Source: Annulohypoxylon bovei var. microspora (lineage: Eukaryota; Ascomycota; Sordariomycetes; Xylariales; Hypoxylaceae). From it: DNA of 19,332 nt. Every line of letters starts with the position of its first letter. Positions within the stretch are counted from its first letter, which is position 1. The notes beneath the pieces were generated by a model. That model was not told where the DNA came from. It worked only from the letters and a program-made list of their open reading frames with translations, and did not search any database. Shown one piece after another: positions 1 through 10,229 of this stretch. The position numbers were made by a program, and so were the translations under genes. Location: the NCBI GenBank assembly GCA_022836615.1, contig MU405484.1, positions 1-19,332 on the forward strand, in the 5' to 3' direction.

Positions 1-175
1 ACTAAAGTTTTTAACCAATCAAACCCCACCAAAAAGATTGAGCTGCCACACATCAACCAGTCAAGCCACGCTCCCCGGACCTTCGCCACAGTTTTTCGAA
101 TTTATTAATTAATTCATTCTTTTATTCATTTTTTTCCACTTGAAACCAACGCCACAATAACCCTTAAAATCGGGG
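1..175. other. Left flank of normal base composition
   Basis: This stretch has ordinary base composition and is rich in CA and CC, unlike everything to its right. A CCAAT pentamer lies near position 16. Frame 1 on the plus strand stays open from base 1 to a TAA at 106-108 (35 codons), but it has no start in the window and resembles no family I recognise, so I do not call a gene. The change to almost pure A+T after about 175 is abrupt, as expected where a RIP-affected block meets unaffected DNA. It may be intergenic DNA or the edge of a host gene. Confidence 0.6.
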
Positions 176-854
176 CAATTAAATTTATTTAATTCGTTTA
201 AATAAAATTTATATATTAATATTTTTTTATATTTTATTATAAATTAATTAAAATACGATTAATTTATAAAAAAATAAATAATTAAAAAACGAAATAAAAG
301 AAAATTAAAATAAAAATAAAATTATAAAAAAAAATAATGTAAAATTTTAATTAATTAAAATCGAAAAAATAAAAATAATAATCGTAACGGTTATAATAAA
401 TATAATTATAAATATAATTTTAATTATTTAAAAAATTAATAAATTTAATTTTTAATTTAATTTTTAATAATTTTAATTAAAAATTTAATTTTTAATAATT
501 CCGGTTAAATAAATAATTTTTTATATATTAAAGTTATAATTAAATAAATTTATAAAAAAGTTTTAAAAAAAAAATAAAATTTATAAATATTTTTTTAAAT
601 ATTTTTATCACGTTAAAATAACGTTATATTTAATTTAATAATGTTTTTAATTATAAATTATTTCCATTAATTATAAAACTTTATTTAATATATACCGCGT
701 TAATTAAAAAAATGATTTTTATTAAAACGGGTTAAATATTTTTTTAAAAAAAATTATAAATTAATTTATTATATAAAAGTTTTATAAAACTTTTTTATAA
801 TAAAAAAATTTTATAATTTTTTAAAAATTTGCGAATAAAACCATAATAATTTAA
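176..854. other. AT-rich relic DNA, no recognisable gene
   Basis: About 680 bp composed almost only of A and T, with scattered CpG dinucleotides. No reading frame of note survives on either strand, and I could not align it by eye to either retrotransposon family. It is probably older repeat or intergenic DNA mutated by RIP or by leakage of RIP from neighbouring elements. It is the DNA into which the 860-6526 element inserted, since the target duplication begins at 855. Confidence 0.55.
441..500. repeat. Short direct repeats of an A/T motif
   Basis: The string AATTTAATTTTTAAT recurs here in close succession, at about 442, 454 and 482, the last two copies extended by AATT. Low-complexity AT sequence often produces such repeats by chance or slippage, so no function is proposed. 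Confidence 0.4.
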
Positions 855-859
855 ATATT
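855..859. repeat. Target-site duplication (left) of family A element
   Basis: ATATT directly precedes the left LTR edge and is matched by ATATT at 6527-6531 just outside the other LTR. A 5-bp duplication is usual for Ty3/gypsy integrases. In such AT-rich DNA a chance match is possible, but both copies sit exactly at LTR edges that were placed independently. Confidence 0.6.
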
Positions 860-1171
860 TATGACGGTTTTTATAAGTAATGGTAAATTTATGTTATATA
901 AAATTAAAAATAAGGTTATTTTTATTAATAAAAAAAAAAAAAAAAAGTAATAATTTTTCATTTTTAAAATTATAATATTTATATTTAAAGGTATGGATTA
1001 AATTAATTAATATAAAAACCCTTTTTATATATGTTTTAATAACTTTTATAACTTATTTAAAGTTATTAATAATTTTATTATAAGGATTTATATTTATTAC
1101 GTTTATAATTATAATATAAGTTTACGTTAATTTTTATTTTAATTAATTTTTTAAATCTTCGATTTATAATA
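860..1171 (-). repeat. 3' LTR of family A copy 1
   Basis: Aligns over its whole length with 6215-6526 and, inverted, with 13606-13913. Terminal TATGACG reads as TGTGACG after one G-to-A change; the other end, TATAATA, corresponds to CGTAATA in the partner LTR. Where the 5' LTR keeps CCGGG, this copy has TTAAA, showing transition-only damage. A run of about 17 A lies at 930-946. Confidence 0.88.
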
Positions 1172-1193
1172 ATATTTTTATTTTTTATTTTTT
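1172..1193 (-). other. Polypurine tract remnant of family A copy 1
   Basis: Read on the minus strand, the bases just upstream of the 3' LTR are almost all A, broken by single T bases. This is the position of the polypurine tract that primes plus-strand DNA synthesis. RIP has removed any G residues, so the identification rests mainly on position. Confidence 0.45.
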
Positions 1194-1244
1194 AAGGCTT
1201 ATAATCGCGAAGGTTTCTTTGCTTACCCCGTTTTTTGCTTTAAA

Positions 1245-1412
1245 TTATTAATAAAACATTTTTAAGGTTTTTATATTTTTTAATTTTTTTTAAGGTTTTT
1301 ACGTTGGTTTTATATAACTTTTTTATTTAATTAATATTATTTTACGTATACCCCGTCCTTTACGTTTACTTTTTAATTATAAGATTTTTTTAATAATATA
1401 TTTAAAATCTTC
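1245..1412 (-). pseudogene. Chromodomain at the C-terminus of family A Pol (degraded)
   Basis: The minus-strand frame starting EDFKYIIKKIL shows the pattern of a chromodomain: an acidic-aromatic opening with an E-x-I-L motif, a basic turn (KSKRKGRG), a hydrophobic LIK strand that in intact proteins leads to W-x-G-Y, then a PTW-like segment seen here as P-T-stop. It ends ALKMFY-like followed by two TAA codons at 1245-1250. Stops stand where Trp is expected, as TGG-to-TAA changes would give. In live elements this domain reads H3K9-methylated chromatin and directs integration there. The other family A copy is cut off at exactly this domain. Confidence 0.75.
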
Positions 1413-3498
1413 GCCGTTTTAATTAATAAAAAGTGGTGGTTAAACGTTATTTTATATTTAAAATGGTAATAAATTTATAATTACCGGCTTAAATAATTTA
1501 ATATAAAATCATAATTAAATTTTTATAAATACATTTAATTTTATTATATAAAAGTTAATTACCTTAATTATTTTATATTTTATATATAATTAAAAGAATT
1601 TTTTTTTAAATTATAATATTACGATATTTTTTAAGTTTAATTAAATTTTATTATTTACTTTATATTTAAAGCCCTTTAATCGAAATTAATTTATTATACG
1701 TTTTATATATTTTTAAATTATAACCATGATAACTTAAATATATTCATTAATTTTTTTAATTTTAATTATAAAATTTATAATTTATTATTCTTTAAATAAT
1801 TTATTTAAAGCTTTATTAATAATTTATTTAATTAAATATACGTAATATTTATATATTATATAAAAAGGATTTAACTTAATTATTATATTCCGATTATTAA
1901 TCGTTATTATCATTATAAATAACATTTTTAATTAATTAAATTATACGTAAATTAAAAAATATTATAAATATACTTGTATTTTTTAATTTATTTTTTTATA
2001 AACCCATTAATTTTTAAGTTAAAAATAATAAATAAACGTTATATTACCTTTATTAATTTATAAAGTTTTATTTAAAATACGTTTATTTAATTATTCCTTC
2101 GATTTAATATTACCGCCGTAAAAAAGTTATAATACTTAACGTAAATATACATAAACTTTATAATATACATTTCAACCTTTATAATATTCATCGCTTTTAA
2201 TAAAACCTATTTTAATAATTAATAAATAACCACCATTAAATACTAAAGATCCCCTTTTTTTTTTACTAACATTTTTATTATAAAATTAATAAATAACTTT
2301 AAAAAATAATAATCGAAAATAAGTAAAGGTTTTAATAACCCTTTTCGTTAAGTTCGTTAAACGTGAACTTAATCGCAAACATTATAATTCTTATAAAACT
2401 TCCATATATTTTATTTTATAATTAATTAATAAAAAGATTTTAAAGTAATCGTAATAATATTATTTTTTTTTAAGTGGTCCGTAACGTAAAAATCGTAAAC
2501 ATTTTAAATTATAACCGTTTTAAAGGATTTTTAATTTAATATCCACGTTCGTTTTTTAAACGACACGGTTCTTTTATTATTTAAATTATATTTAATAATT
2601 AAAACCTTATAATCTTTAAAAATTAACGGGAAATAATGATTATTTTTATTAATAACCTCATAAATTATTTTAAAATTCATATTTTTAATAACCTTTTAAT
2701 TTTATAAAACTTATAAATCTTCGTTATAAAAGATTTTTTTTTTAATAAATATAATTACAAGGCTTTAATTTAATGTTACCCCTTTTTTTAACACCTTAAT
2801 AATATTCATTAAAAATATTTAAATATTTATTATTATTATTTTTATTAAGAATAATTATTCTTATTTAAATAAACGTTATATACGATTTATTACTTTTTTA
2901 TCTTTTTAATTTATTAAGATATTTTAACTTTATTTTAATAAAGCATTAAATTATTTTATTTTTTTATTAACCCGGTATTTTATAATAAAATTAAATTTTA
3001 ATAAAGTTTACTTTTAACGTACTTAACGCTTATTTAATTTACAAATAATTATAAAATATTTTAAATTTTTATAATTTATAAAAATCGTAAAAAGTTTAAC
3101 CATTTTTTGTAACTTTTTTTACCATGCTTTTATTAACTTAATAATCGTTAAAAACTTTTTATTATATATTTTATAATTATATTTAATTAATAATAATTTT
3201 ATTAAATGGTAAATTATAAATTTTAACATTCCATTATAATTTTTTTATAAAAAGTAAGCTTTTAAAGCCCACTTTAAGTAATTTACTTTTAAATATATTT
3301 TTTAATTAAAGTTTTAATAAATTAAAATTAATGCGGTAATAAATAAATATTTTAATTTTTTAAACGTTACGTTTATTTTTTACCTTTATTTAAAAAGGGC
3401 TTTTTTTTTATTAAAGTAATTAAAAAGGCAATTAATTTATTAAATCCTTTAATAAACGTTTTATAAAAATTCATAAACTTTAAAAAGTTATAAATTCC

Positions 3499-3732
3499 CT
3501 ATATATTTATGGGTAATTCCCATCTTTTAATGGTTATAATTTTATTAAAATTTACCTTAATCCCTTTTTTCACCGTAACGATAAAACCTAAGTATTTAAT
3601 TTCCTTTATAATAAAAAAACATTTAAAAAGGTTTAATTTTAAATTAATGTTATTAAAACGTTTTAATATTATTTTAACTTTATTTATATAATTTTTATAA
3701 AACCCGTTTAAATAAATTACCATATTATCCAT
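3499..3732 (-). pseudogene. Reverse transcriptase fragment, family A copy 1 (77 open codons)
   Basis: This is the longest surviving open stretch of the element. It opens with MDNMVIYLN, preceded by Tyr, so the RT active-site box Y-x-D-D reads Y-M-D-N: the first catalytic Asp is kept and the second is Asn. Downstream come the Ty3/gypsy features L-K-R-F-N, L-K-L-N, K-C-F-F and Y-L-G-F-I-V, and the thumb-tether boundary ending in R-W-E-L-P. The Met is not a real start; the RT domain begins several hundred bases upstream (to about 4166), interrupted by stops. The homologous segment in copy 2 is 16394-16606. Confidence 0.93.
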
Positions 3733-4699
3733 ATACGTTAAATAATAATCATTTAAAAAATTAAATAAAGTTTTATTAATATAACGTTAAAACGCCATTA
3801 ACACCCCGCATAATTTAAAGGATATAATTAACCATTTAAAAGCTTTAAATTAAATGTAAAAAGTAATTTTTTATTTATTTTTTTCTTTTATTTATAACTT
3901 ATGAAATGTAATTTTAACATTAACTTTAATTAACCACTTGGTTTTATAAAAAAATCGTAAGGTTTCTTTAATTAATAATAACAAGTAATAATCACATGTT
4001 AAAATAACGTTAAAAACCTTATAATCCATATAAAACCGGAAGTTATTTCTTGGTTTCTTTATAAATAATACCGATGTTTTTTTTAAAGAATTATTAACCT
4101 TAATCCACCCTTTATTTAATAAGTTTATTAAGGTTTTTTATAATATTAAAAACTTTTTTTTTAACATATTATATAAAAACTTTTATAAAATTTCTTTTTT
4201 TTTACTTTAATTATTTTTTTATAAATTAATTTTAATATTTAACTTTAATTTTAATAATAATAACATTATATTTTCGTTATTTAAGAAATCTTTAACCCGA
4301 TCCTTTAATTCATTAAATAACGCCTTTTAAATTTAATTAATTATAAGCTTTTTTTTTTTTTTTAATGCGATATTAATATTTCATATAATAACATTAAAGA
4401 TTTAAATATTTTCATTATTTTTTTTATGTTAACGTTTTTTTTCCCGGGTTATAAATATTAAGAATATATTTTTTATTATATACTTAATTTCCTTGGTTTA
4501 TAAATATTTTATTTTAATGTTATAAAATATTTAAATAATATTTTAACTTTTTTCGTATATTATTAAGTTATATTTCTTTAAACTTATTTTAATTAACCTT
4601 TTTATCGCTTTATAAATAACGTTATTCCATTCCATCCACGATTTTCTTAATATTAAAAAAAATGTGAAATCCGGGATAATATAATTTTATATTTATTTT

Positions 4700-4930
4700 T
4701 TTTTACCGTTTATATTAATTTCCGTATATATAAATGTATTAATTATATAAAATTCTTTATTTTTAATTAATTTTAATTTTTTTTTTAAATAAATATACGT
4801 AATAATTTTATTTGTCGTATAAATTTTTTATTAAATATTAAATATATTAAATATTTTAAATTTATAAATATATTAATAAATTTTTATTTATTTAATAAGG
4901 TTTTAATTAAAAAAAAAGTGGTATACATTT
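4700..4930 (-). pseudogene. Retroviral-type aspartic protease remnant, family A copy 1
   Basis: A minus-strand frame contains LIKTLLN, then a stop, then FINIFINLKYLIY, and ends near KLLRI. The segment I-N-L-K-Y stands where family members have hydrophobic-D-S-G followed by a small residue. Asp is Asn (4860-4862), Ser is Leu, Gly is Lys (4854-4856) and the next Cys is Tyr, each explicable by C-to-T or G-to-A changes. The copy at 15265-15276 shows the same site with that Cys still present. It lies between the Gag knuckle and RT, as expected. Confidence 0.7.
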
Positions 4931-5129
4931 TATTTAAGGTTTTTTTAATATTTATAAATCTTAATATTAACTTTTAAACATAACTTTATTTAAAAGTTAT
5001 TCGTTTTTTAAATACTTTAATAATTCATAATTATTTTTAATATTCCGATTATTTTAAACCTTTATAATAACCACTCATGGCGTACCATTTCCGTTGCCGT
5101 AGTTTAATTAAATTATAATTTAAAACAAC

Positions 5130-6150
5130 GGGTAAACCATTGTAAAATATTTTATTTTCATGTAATGAATATACTTGTTTTTTTTTTTAAGTTTTTTAAA
5201 CTTTTAATTTAATTTTTATCATGCCTTTAATAAATTATTATTATTTTAACGTAAATTATTTATTTAATTTATTATTATAATTATTATAACGGTTAAAGTT
5301 ATATAATTTACTTCACTTATAACCATATTTCCGTTTTTATTAAGCTTCGGTTTTTATTTTTAAATAATTATTATATTAATAAAATTAATAACCTTTTAAT
5401 TAAATGTTTTTTCGTATTAAATGGTTATAAAGTGATTGCTTTTTTTCTTGTAATTTAATACCTTTTCCATTTTAACCGTTACATTGTTAATTTTAACCAC
5501 CCATTTATCGTAATTTTTTTTATTTAACTTTTTAATTATAAAAACGTTTTTTAATTTATTATTTAACTTTACGTTAATGTAACCGATTTTATTTTCCCTT
5601 TTTTAATATAATTTATTAATTAAAGTTAATTTGCTTTTAAAATTAATAAAGAAATCGCCGAAATATTAAAAAACACTTTAATATATTTTAATTAAGTTTC
5701 GATAAGCGGCTTAGATTAATTATTTATTTTTAAATTTCTTAATTAAAATTTAAATAAAAGCTTAATTATTATATTATTTATTAAACCTTTTTATATTAAA
5801 TTATTATGTTAAATGTTACCGTTTTTTAATTAAAATCGAAAATATAATCTTTAAGCATTTATTCTTTTTTAATCCGAGGTATATTATGTTTTTTAAAATA
5901 AAGAAATTTAATATAATTACGTATATTAAAAAGTTTTTTTATTTATTAATTTAAATTAAATATTTATTTTTAATTAAAATTATTTTTTCGGTTTTATAAA
6001 ATGAATTAAAGTTATTTAATAAATTAATTATAAGGTTATTAAAAAAATTATTAAAAAGTTTATATATATTTAAATTATATTAATAAAAAATAATAAATGT
6101 TATAAGGTTTTAATTATTTATTACTTAAAAAATGTTTATGTATTAAATTA
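5130..6150 (-). pseudogene. gag: Gag region of family A copy 1
   Basis: Gag would form the cytoplasmic virus-like particle and bind element RNA. The clear landmark is a CCHC knuckle at 5132-5173. With spacing C-x2-C-x4-H-x4-C its four ligand positions read Tyr, Tyr, Tyr, Tyr, which is what TGT/TGC-to-TAT/TAC and CAC-to-TAT changes give. Upstream, toward the LTR, the frame is shredded by stops and I cannot place the start codon or the capsid domain; the 5' limit given is approximate. Confidence 0.68.
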
Positions 6151-6182
6151 TTATTTAATGTAATAAATGTTTTTTCGAAGAT

Positions 6183-6211
6183 TTTTATTAATTAAAAAAT
6201 AATTAATAAAA
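6183..6211. repeat. 12-bp inverted repeat next to family A 5' LTR (copy 1)
   Basis: TTTTATTAATTA and its exact reverse complement TAATTAATAAAA flank a 5-nt spacer, three bases inside the LTR edge. The same structure stands at the same place in copy 2 (13917-13945). This is where the minus-strand primer binding site would lie. All-A/T palindromes are fairly likely by chance, so a role as a priming or packaging hairpin is only a possibility. Confidence 0.45.
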
Positions 6212-6214
6212 ATA

Positions 6215-6526
6215 TGTAATAATTTTTATAAATAATAATAAACTTATATTATATAAAGTTAAAAATAAGATTATTTTTATTAATAAAAAAAAAAAAGAAA
6301 AATAATAACCTTTTATTTTTAAAGTTATAATATTTATGCTTAAAAATGTAAATTAAATTAATTAATATAAAAACCTTTTTTATACGTGTTTTAATAATTT
6401 CCATAACTTATTTAAAATTATTAATAATTTCATTATAAGGATTTATATTTATTATATTTATAATTATAATATAAATTCGCGTTAATTTTTACCTTAATTA
6501 ACTTTCCGGGTTTTTAACTCGTAATA
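6215..6526 (-). repeat. 5' LTR of family A copy 1
   Basis: Equal in length (312 bp) to 860-1171 and in direct orientation with it. The outer end reads, on the minus strand, TATTACGAGTTAAAAACCCGG, fitting a TG-starting LTR after G-to-A; the inner end reads CGTAATA/TATTACA-type, fitting a CA ending. It would have held the element's promoter, but no core promoter element can be recognised after the mutation. Confidence 0.88.
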
Positions 6527-6531
6527 ATATT
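6527..6531. repeat. Target-site duplication (right) of family A copy 1
   Basis: ATATT, matching 855-859 on the other side of the element. Confidence 0.6.
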
Positions 6532-6798
6532 TTATTTAAAATCGTATTAAAAAAAAATTAAAAAATTATATTTAATAACGTATTTTTTTAATTTTATAAT
6601 AATATTAATTATAATACTTTAAAAGGTTTAAATTAATAAAAATATAATTTATAAATTTATTTTTTAATAAAAAAATATTAAAATTCGTAACGACGAAAAT
6701 AATTATTTTAATGTTTTAAATTATTTTTAAAAAAACGTTATATTTAAACGTAATATAATAATAATATGGTCCGTGCATATGTATATATAAAGCGGGTG
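6532..6798. other. AT-rich spacer between family A and family B elements
   Basis: About 270 bp of A/T sequence without a recognisable frame or repeat match. The last 30 bases (6769-6798) keep more G and C than the rest. It is the left half of the DNA that family B split; the right half resumes at 13137. Confidence 0.5.
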
Positions 6799-6803
6799 TA
6801 ACG
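6799..6803. repeat. Target-site duplication (left) of family B element
   Basis: TAACG sits directly outside the left LTR. The partner at 13132-13136 is TGGCG. The two differ by two G-to-A changes only, so the duplication predates at least part of the RIP. Confidence 0.6.
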
Positions 6804-7019
6804 TATCACGGCGAATAAGTTTTTAATTAAAATAAAACTTATGTAACGGCGGGATTATGTATTTTATTAACGAAAATATTTAAAATAAAAAATTAAAAAA
6901 AAAGAAACCATAAAATGGTTTCCTTTGAAAAATCCTTATATATTAGTTTTACGGTTAAAATATTAATTAACCGCTCCGTTAATATACCTTAAAAATAGTA
7001 ACAATTAAACGTTATTACA
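6804..7019 (-). repeat. 3' LTR of family B element
   Basis: Aligns along its length with 12916-13131 and, inverted, with 18731-18947. Minus-strand ends read TGTAATAACG and CGTGATA; the second fits CGTGACA after C-to-T. Compared with the 5' LTR, each copy keeps G or C at positions where the other is mutated, for example GGCGGG here against AATAAA there. Confidence 0.88.
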
Positions 7020-7022
7020 TAA

Positions 7023-7033
7023 CTTTTTTTTTT
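7023..7033 (-). other. Polypurine tract of family B element
   Basis: On the minus strand a run of ten A and one G lies three bases before the 3' LTR, the usual place of the plus-strand primer. On the plus strand it is C followed by ten T. Confidence 0.6.
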
Positions 7034-7178
7034 AAAAAAAGATTTAATTTATAAAAGGAATAAGTTATTTATTAATGCGTTTATAATTTATTTTTTTAAT
7101 TTCTTTTTTTTTTATAATAAATAAATTGTTTTTATTTATTATTTTTAATATTTTATTTTTTACAACGGCTTTAATTTA

Positions 7179-7382
7179 TTACCGGAGTTTAGTTAAGGAA
7201 TTAACGGTCTTAAAGTGTAAATTATGGAAGTTTTTTATTTTAATCGGCGCGTTAAAAAAATCCTTAAAAAAGTATTATATTAAGTTAAAGTTATAATTTA
7301 TTTAATTTATTTTATATTAAAGCTTTTTTTTAAAAAACTTAAAGTTTAATATTTTAAATATTTTATATTCTTGCTCCTTGTT
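7179..7382 (-). pseudogene. Chromodomain at the C-terminus of family B Pol (nearly open)
   Basis: The minus-strand frame begins NKEQEYKIFKILNFKF, matching a chromodomain opening (aromatic, acidic, then x-x-I-L). KKKL-stop-YKIN follows as the second strand, then a segment ending Y-F-F-K-D-F-F-N-A-P and I-K-N-F-H, typical of the fungal chromovirus type in which an aromatic-D-F motif precedes N-x-P and a final helix ending F-H. It finishes at TAA 7179-7181. Only three internal stops are seen, at positions fitting Gln or Trp codons. Such domains bind H3K9me heterochromatin and guide integration. It lies 160 bp before the 3' LTR. Confidence 0.78.
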
Positions 7383-7999
7383 AATTTCCATTAAAAGCGG
7401 GGGATTTATTATTTACCTTAAAATTAAATTATTTAAAACTTTAATTAACCGGCTTACGTTTAAAATTTAATGGATTTTTATATTTAAAGGTAAATCGATT
7501 TTAAAAACGTTACGATAAAACTTCGTTAACACTTTAAAAAAACCTACCATTGGGTAATTTAAGCCGTTATAGGGGTAATTTATTTGTTAATTACTTTTAT
7601 AAACATACATTTAATCGCTTATTATTTAATTTATTAATTGTTTTTTTTTATTAATTTATTTGTTTTAATGATTTTACGTTAATAAAAGGTTTTTATAAGC
7701 CCATTATATAATAAAAGCTTAGCGCTTTATTAGCAATTAAATAATAATGTGGTTAAACTTTTCTTAAAAAGTTTTAAACTTGTAAATGCAAGCTTATTAA
7801 TTAAAAATTATCTTTAAAACGAATTTTATTTCCATTTTTACGAGGGAAAACCTTGTGTTCGAATGTAATTAAATAATATATGCGAAATTTAAATAAAATA
7901 ATATTTCCGATTAATTGTTTTAAAAATGATTTACGAAGGATCGTAATTTCATTTAAATAAATTAATTAAAAATTTCCGTTTAATTATTAAATTACAAAT

Positions 8000-8900
8000 G
8001 TTCCGTTATTAATTTACGAAGGTTTATCCCGGTGAACTTAATTAATTCGTTTAAAAAAACGGCCACGAATTAAAAACCTTTATTAAATGTAATTGTTTTA
8101 AAAGTTTTATAAATATATTAAATGTGCTTATAATATAAATTTATAAATTATGCGGCGGTATAAGTTTTATGCGTAAATAATGAAAAAGGTTTTTTATTTA
8201 ATTAGTTAATAATTATTAAAATCGAGTTAAATTTTTTATAATTAAGGGGCATGGACTTAAAATTTATCGAAATATATTATTATATTTGTTTGCCAATAAA
8301 AAGTGGTTAAAGCAAGTTTATTAATTTAACCTTAAGGTTTTAATTTTTTTAACATTATTTATAATAAATGTAATAATGGTTTATAAACGCTTTTATGTTA
8401 AGTTACGAATATTTTTTTAATATTATTACACGTATTTTATTTCGACTTAAGTATGTTTAATTTAAGGGATAATAAAACTTATTATATAATTTAATGCGAA
8501 GTTTTCCGTTATTTAAGATTATTAATTTTTTTTTTAAAAATAATAATTTATCCCGTAAAACGTATCCGTTTTTTCCTTTCTTAACTTATTTACGTTACGT
8601 TTTTAATTTAATAATATTTTAATTAATCGTTAAAATAACGTCGATTAACTTAATACTTTAAAGTAATTTTTTTTTAAAGACTTTTATTACGGTTAAAATA
8701 TATTAAAAGTTAAAAGATAATAAATTCGTTAAAAGTTTATTAATCGGGGGTTATAAGGGATTTATTCCATCGTGGAATATTAAAAAAGGTAATAAAGTGA
8801 CGAATTAATTATATTCTTTAATCGTTTTTTAAATGGTTAAGTCGGCCGCTTTTCGGGATAAAGCGTTAATTATTATATTTTTTTTTCTTAAACGATAATG
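8000..8900 (-). pseudogene. Integrase region of family B element
   Basis: Integrase joins element DNA to the host chromosome. The minus-strand frame contains L-R-I-K-L-Y ahead of S-R-N-K-I-R-V-I-I (8430-8447), corresponding to the stretch after the zinc-finger histidines in fungal gypsy integrases (x-G-R-N-K-T-R). Then come a degraded W-P region and, near 8300, H-F-L-L-A-N-K-Y-N-N-I-F, corresponding to the conserved P-L-P-I-x-x-R segment before the first catalytic Asp. Cys pairs and the catalytic triad could not be followed with confidence. Boundaries are approximate. Confidence 0.65.
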
Positions 8901-9499
8901 TAACTTATAATTAAATTAAGATAAATGTTTATTTTAATTGGTTTAATAAGAGTTTAATGTTTTTTTAATGGTGAAATATTATAACGATTAATGGTTTATA
9001 AATATATTAAATTTATTATTTAACGAAATAAATATATGTTCTTAAAGTTTCGTCGTTATTACGATAATAAAAAGTTCTTTATTATGGATAAAATAATTAC
9101 ATTTTAAAAAGATTATTATTTTAAAGAAAAAAGCCATTAAATGTTAATCCTTTAACTTATTTAATTATAAAAAAACTTCGGAAATTACTTTATTAAAGGC
9201 GTTAATTTTTAATTTAATTTTTTAATTTTTATAAAAATGTTTTAAAATTAAAAAAATGGTTAAAATTATTTTTAATGTTTCGAACGTTTTAATATGTTCG
9301 TTAGTTTAAATTTAATGCAAAGCGGCGATAAAAAAATATAAAAGCTTTATAATTTAATTATATTCCGATACGAATTGCCGGTAAAAATTATAAAAACCTA
9401 AAAACGATTAAAGTTTTTAAACTTAAAAAAGTGTTTCTTAATTTTAAACCGCTTTGATTTTATTTTAATTAATAGCCACGCCGGAAGTAAAAATAATAA

Positions 9500-10229
9500 A
9501 CCTTAAGAATTTAATCTTCGTAACCAAAAACTTATTTTTTTAAATATCGATTTATAAGTTAATAAAACGTAAGCGTTTTAATATTTGCCGCATATAATGC
9601 TTATAAAAAAATGGGTCTTTTAAATAAATTAAAATATCATTTACGTACGTCGTGTAAAAGTCGTTAAAAAACGAAAAAAAAGCTTAGTTAATATACTTTT
9701 AAAACGCATTAAGCTTATTACTTAACCCAAAGGGGAATACGCGGTATTTATACGATTTAAAATGGGTTTAAAAAGTAATGAAGTTTTTTAAAGCGGGGTT
9801 TATTTTAATACGGTGGAAAGTTTAACGGATGTCGAGCTTTGTAAAAACCTTAACCTTAAAAATCCTTTTTAACGTTTTATTAATTAAAAAGAAAAAGTAA
9901 CGATCCTTTTTAATGCGGGCGTTTAGTTTTTAATAATTAACATAAAACTTTAAGTTATTCCTTGGTTTTTTTGCGAAGAAAACGGGGGATTTATATTTAA
10001 CCGTATTAAGTACGATTTATTTTTTACGTAAATGGTTTAATAAGTATTCTTTCAAGGCCCGCAGGTGCTTCGTACTTATATTATAAAAGGGGTGTAATTT
10101 AATGGGGTCAACGTCTTTTTTTAAGTTTATTTTATAGTTAAAAGGCTGGTGGGGCGGTAACGAATCGTTGTTTTTCTTCGAAAACACCTCGGCTAAGTCG
10201 TGGAGGTAAGGGGGGAGCCTTTTTATGAT
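9500..10229 (-). pseudogene. Reverse transcriptase of family B element, best preserved coding region of the window
   Basis: One frame carries the whole RT palm with few interruptions. Codons at 10020-10229 form a 70-codon open stretch without ATG that begins IIKRLPPYLHDLAEVFS and ends HLRKK at a TAA where a Trp is expected. Further on: the N-terminal VKK-like loop (F-F-A-K-K-P), the palm V-F-T-K-L-D, the P-F-G-L box and the active site Y-V-N-D. After it the frame reads L-K-R-L-R-F-I-N-L, then F-L-V-T-K and F-L-R-F-I-I-F-T-S-G, matching the connection of Ty3/gypsy RTs. Loss of the first Asp of the Y-x-D-D box alone would abolish activity. Confidence 0.9.

Larger units (their letters stand above)
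1251..4990 (-). pseudogene. pol: Pol polyprotein of family A copy 1 (protease, RT, RNase H, integrase, chromodomain)
   Basis: Pol normally matures proteins, copies element RNA into DNA and integrates it. In order on the minus strand: protease near 4700-4930, where the DSG active site reads N-L-K; RT about 3466-4166; RNase H about 3016-3386, with a conserved W-x-L-K-A stretch; integrase about 1730-2680; chromodomain at the end. In integrase, the first zinc-finger His reads Tyr while a later D-H pair survives near 2480, the first catalytic Asp is Asn at 2285-2287, and downstream residues read YLMVV. Stops occur throughout and frames are judged piecewise, so exact ends are uncertain. It follows Gag in the same orientation; whether a frameshift or a single frame joined them cannot be told. 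Confidence 0.85.
860..6526 (-). mobile_element. Full-length RIP-degraded Ty3/gypsy chromovirus, family A copy 1
   Basis: A 5,667-bp LTR retrotransposon on the minus strand. Its 312-bp LTRs lie at 6215-6526 (5') and 860-1171 (3'), flanked by the 5-bp duplication ATATT. Between them, read on the minus strand, come a Gag region with a CCHC-type knuckle (5132-5173), aspartic protease (active site about 4854-4862), reverse transcriptase (about 3466-4166), RNase H, integrase (catalytic position 2285-2287) and a chromodomain (1245-1412). This order, with integrase after RNase H and a terminal chromodomain, is that of chromoviruses. Every domain is interrupted by stops or loses key residues through transitions, so the element is dead. 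A second copy lies inverted at 13606-18730. Confidence 0.92.

Noticed and set aside
1..108. Possible 3' end of a coding sequence in frame 1
   Set aside because: 35 open codons without a recognisable motif; too short to call in DNA of normal composition.
441..500. CRISPR-like or iteron-like array
   Set aside because: Units are very short, A/T only and irregularly spaced, as slippage in AT-rich DNA produces.
3509..3691. 60-codon open frame on the plus strand
   Set aside because: It lies antisense over the family A reverse transcriptase, which explains the region; loss of C and G simply changed stop frequency on this strand.
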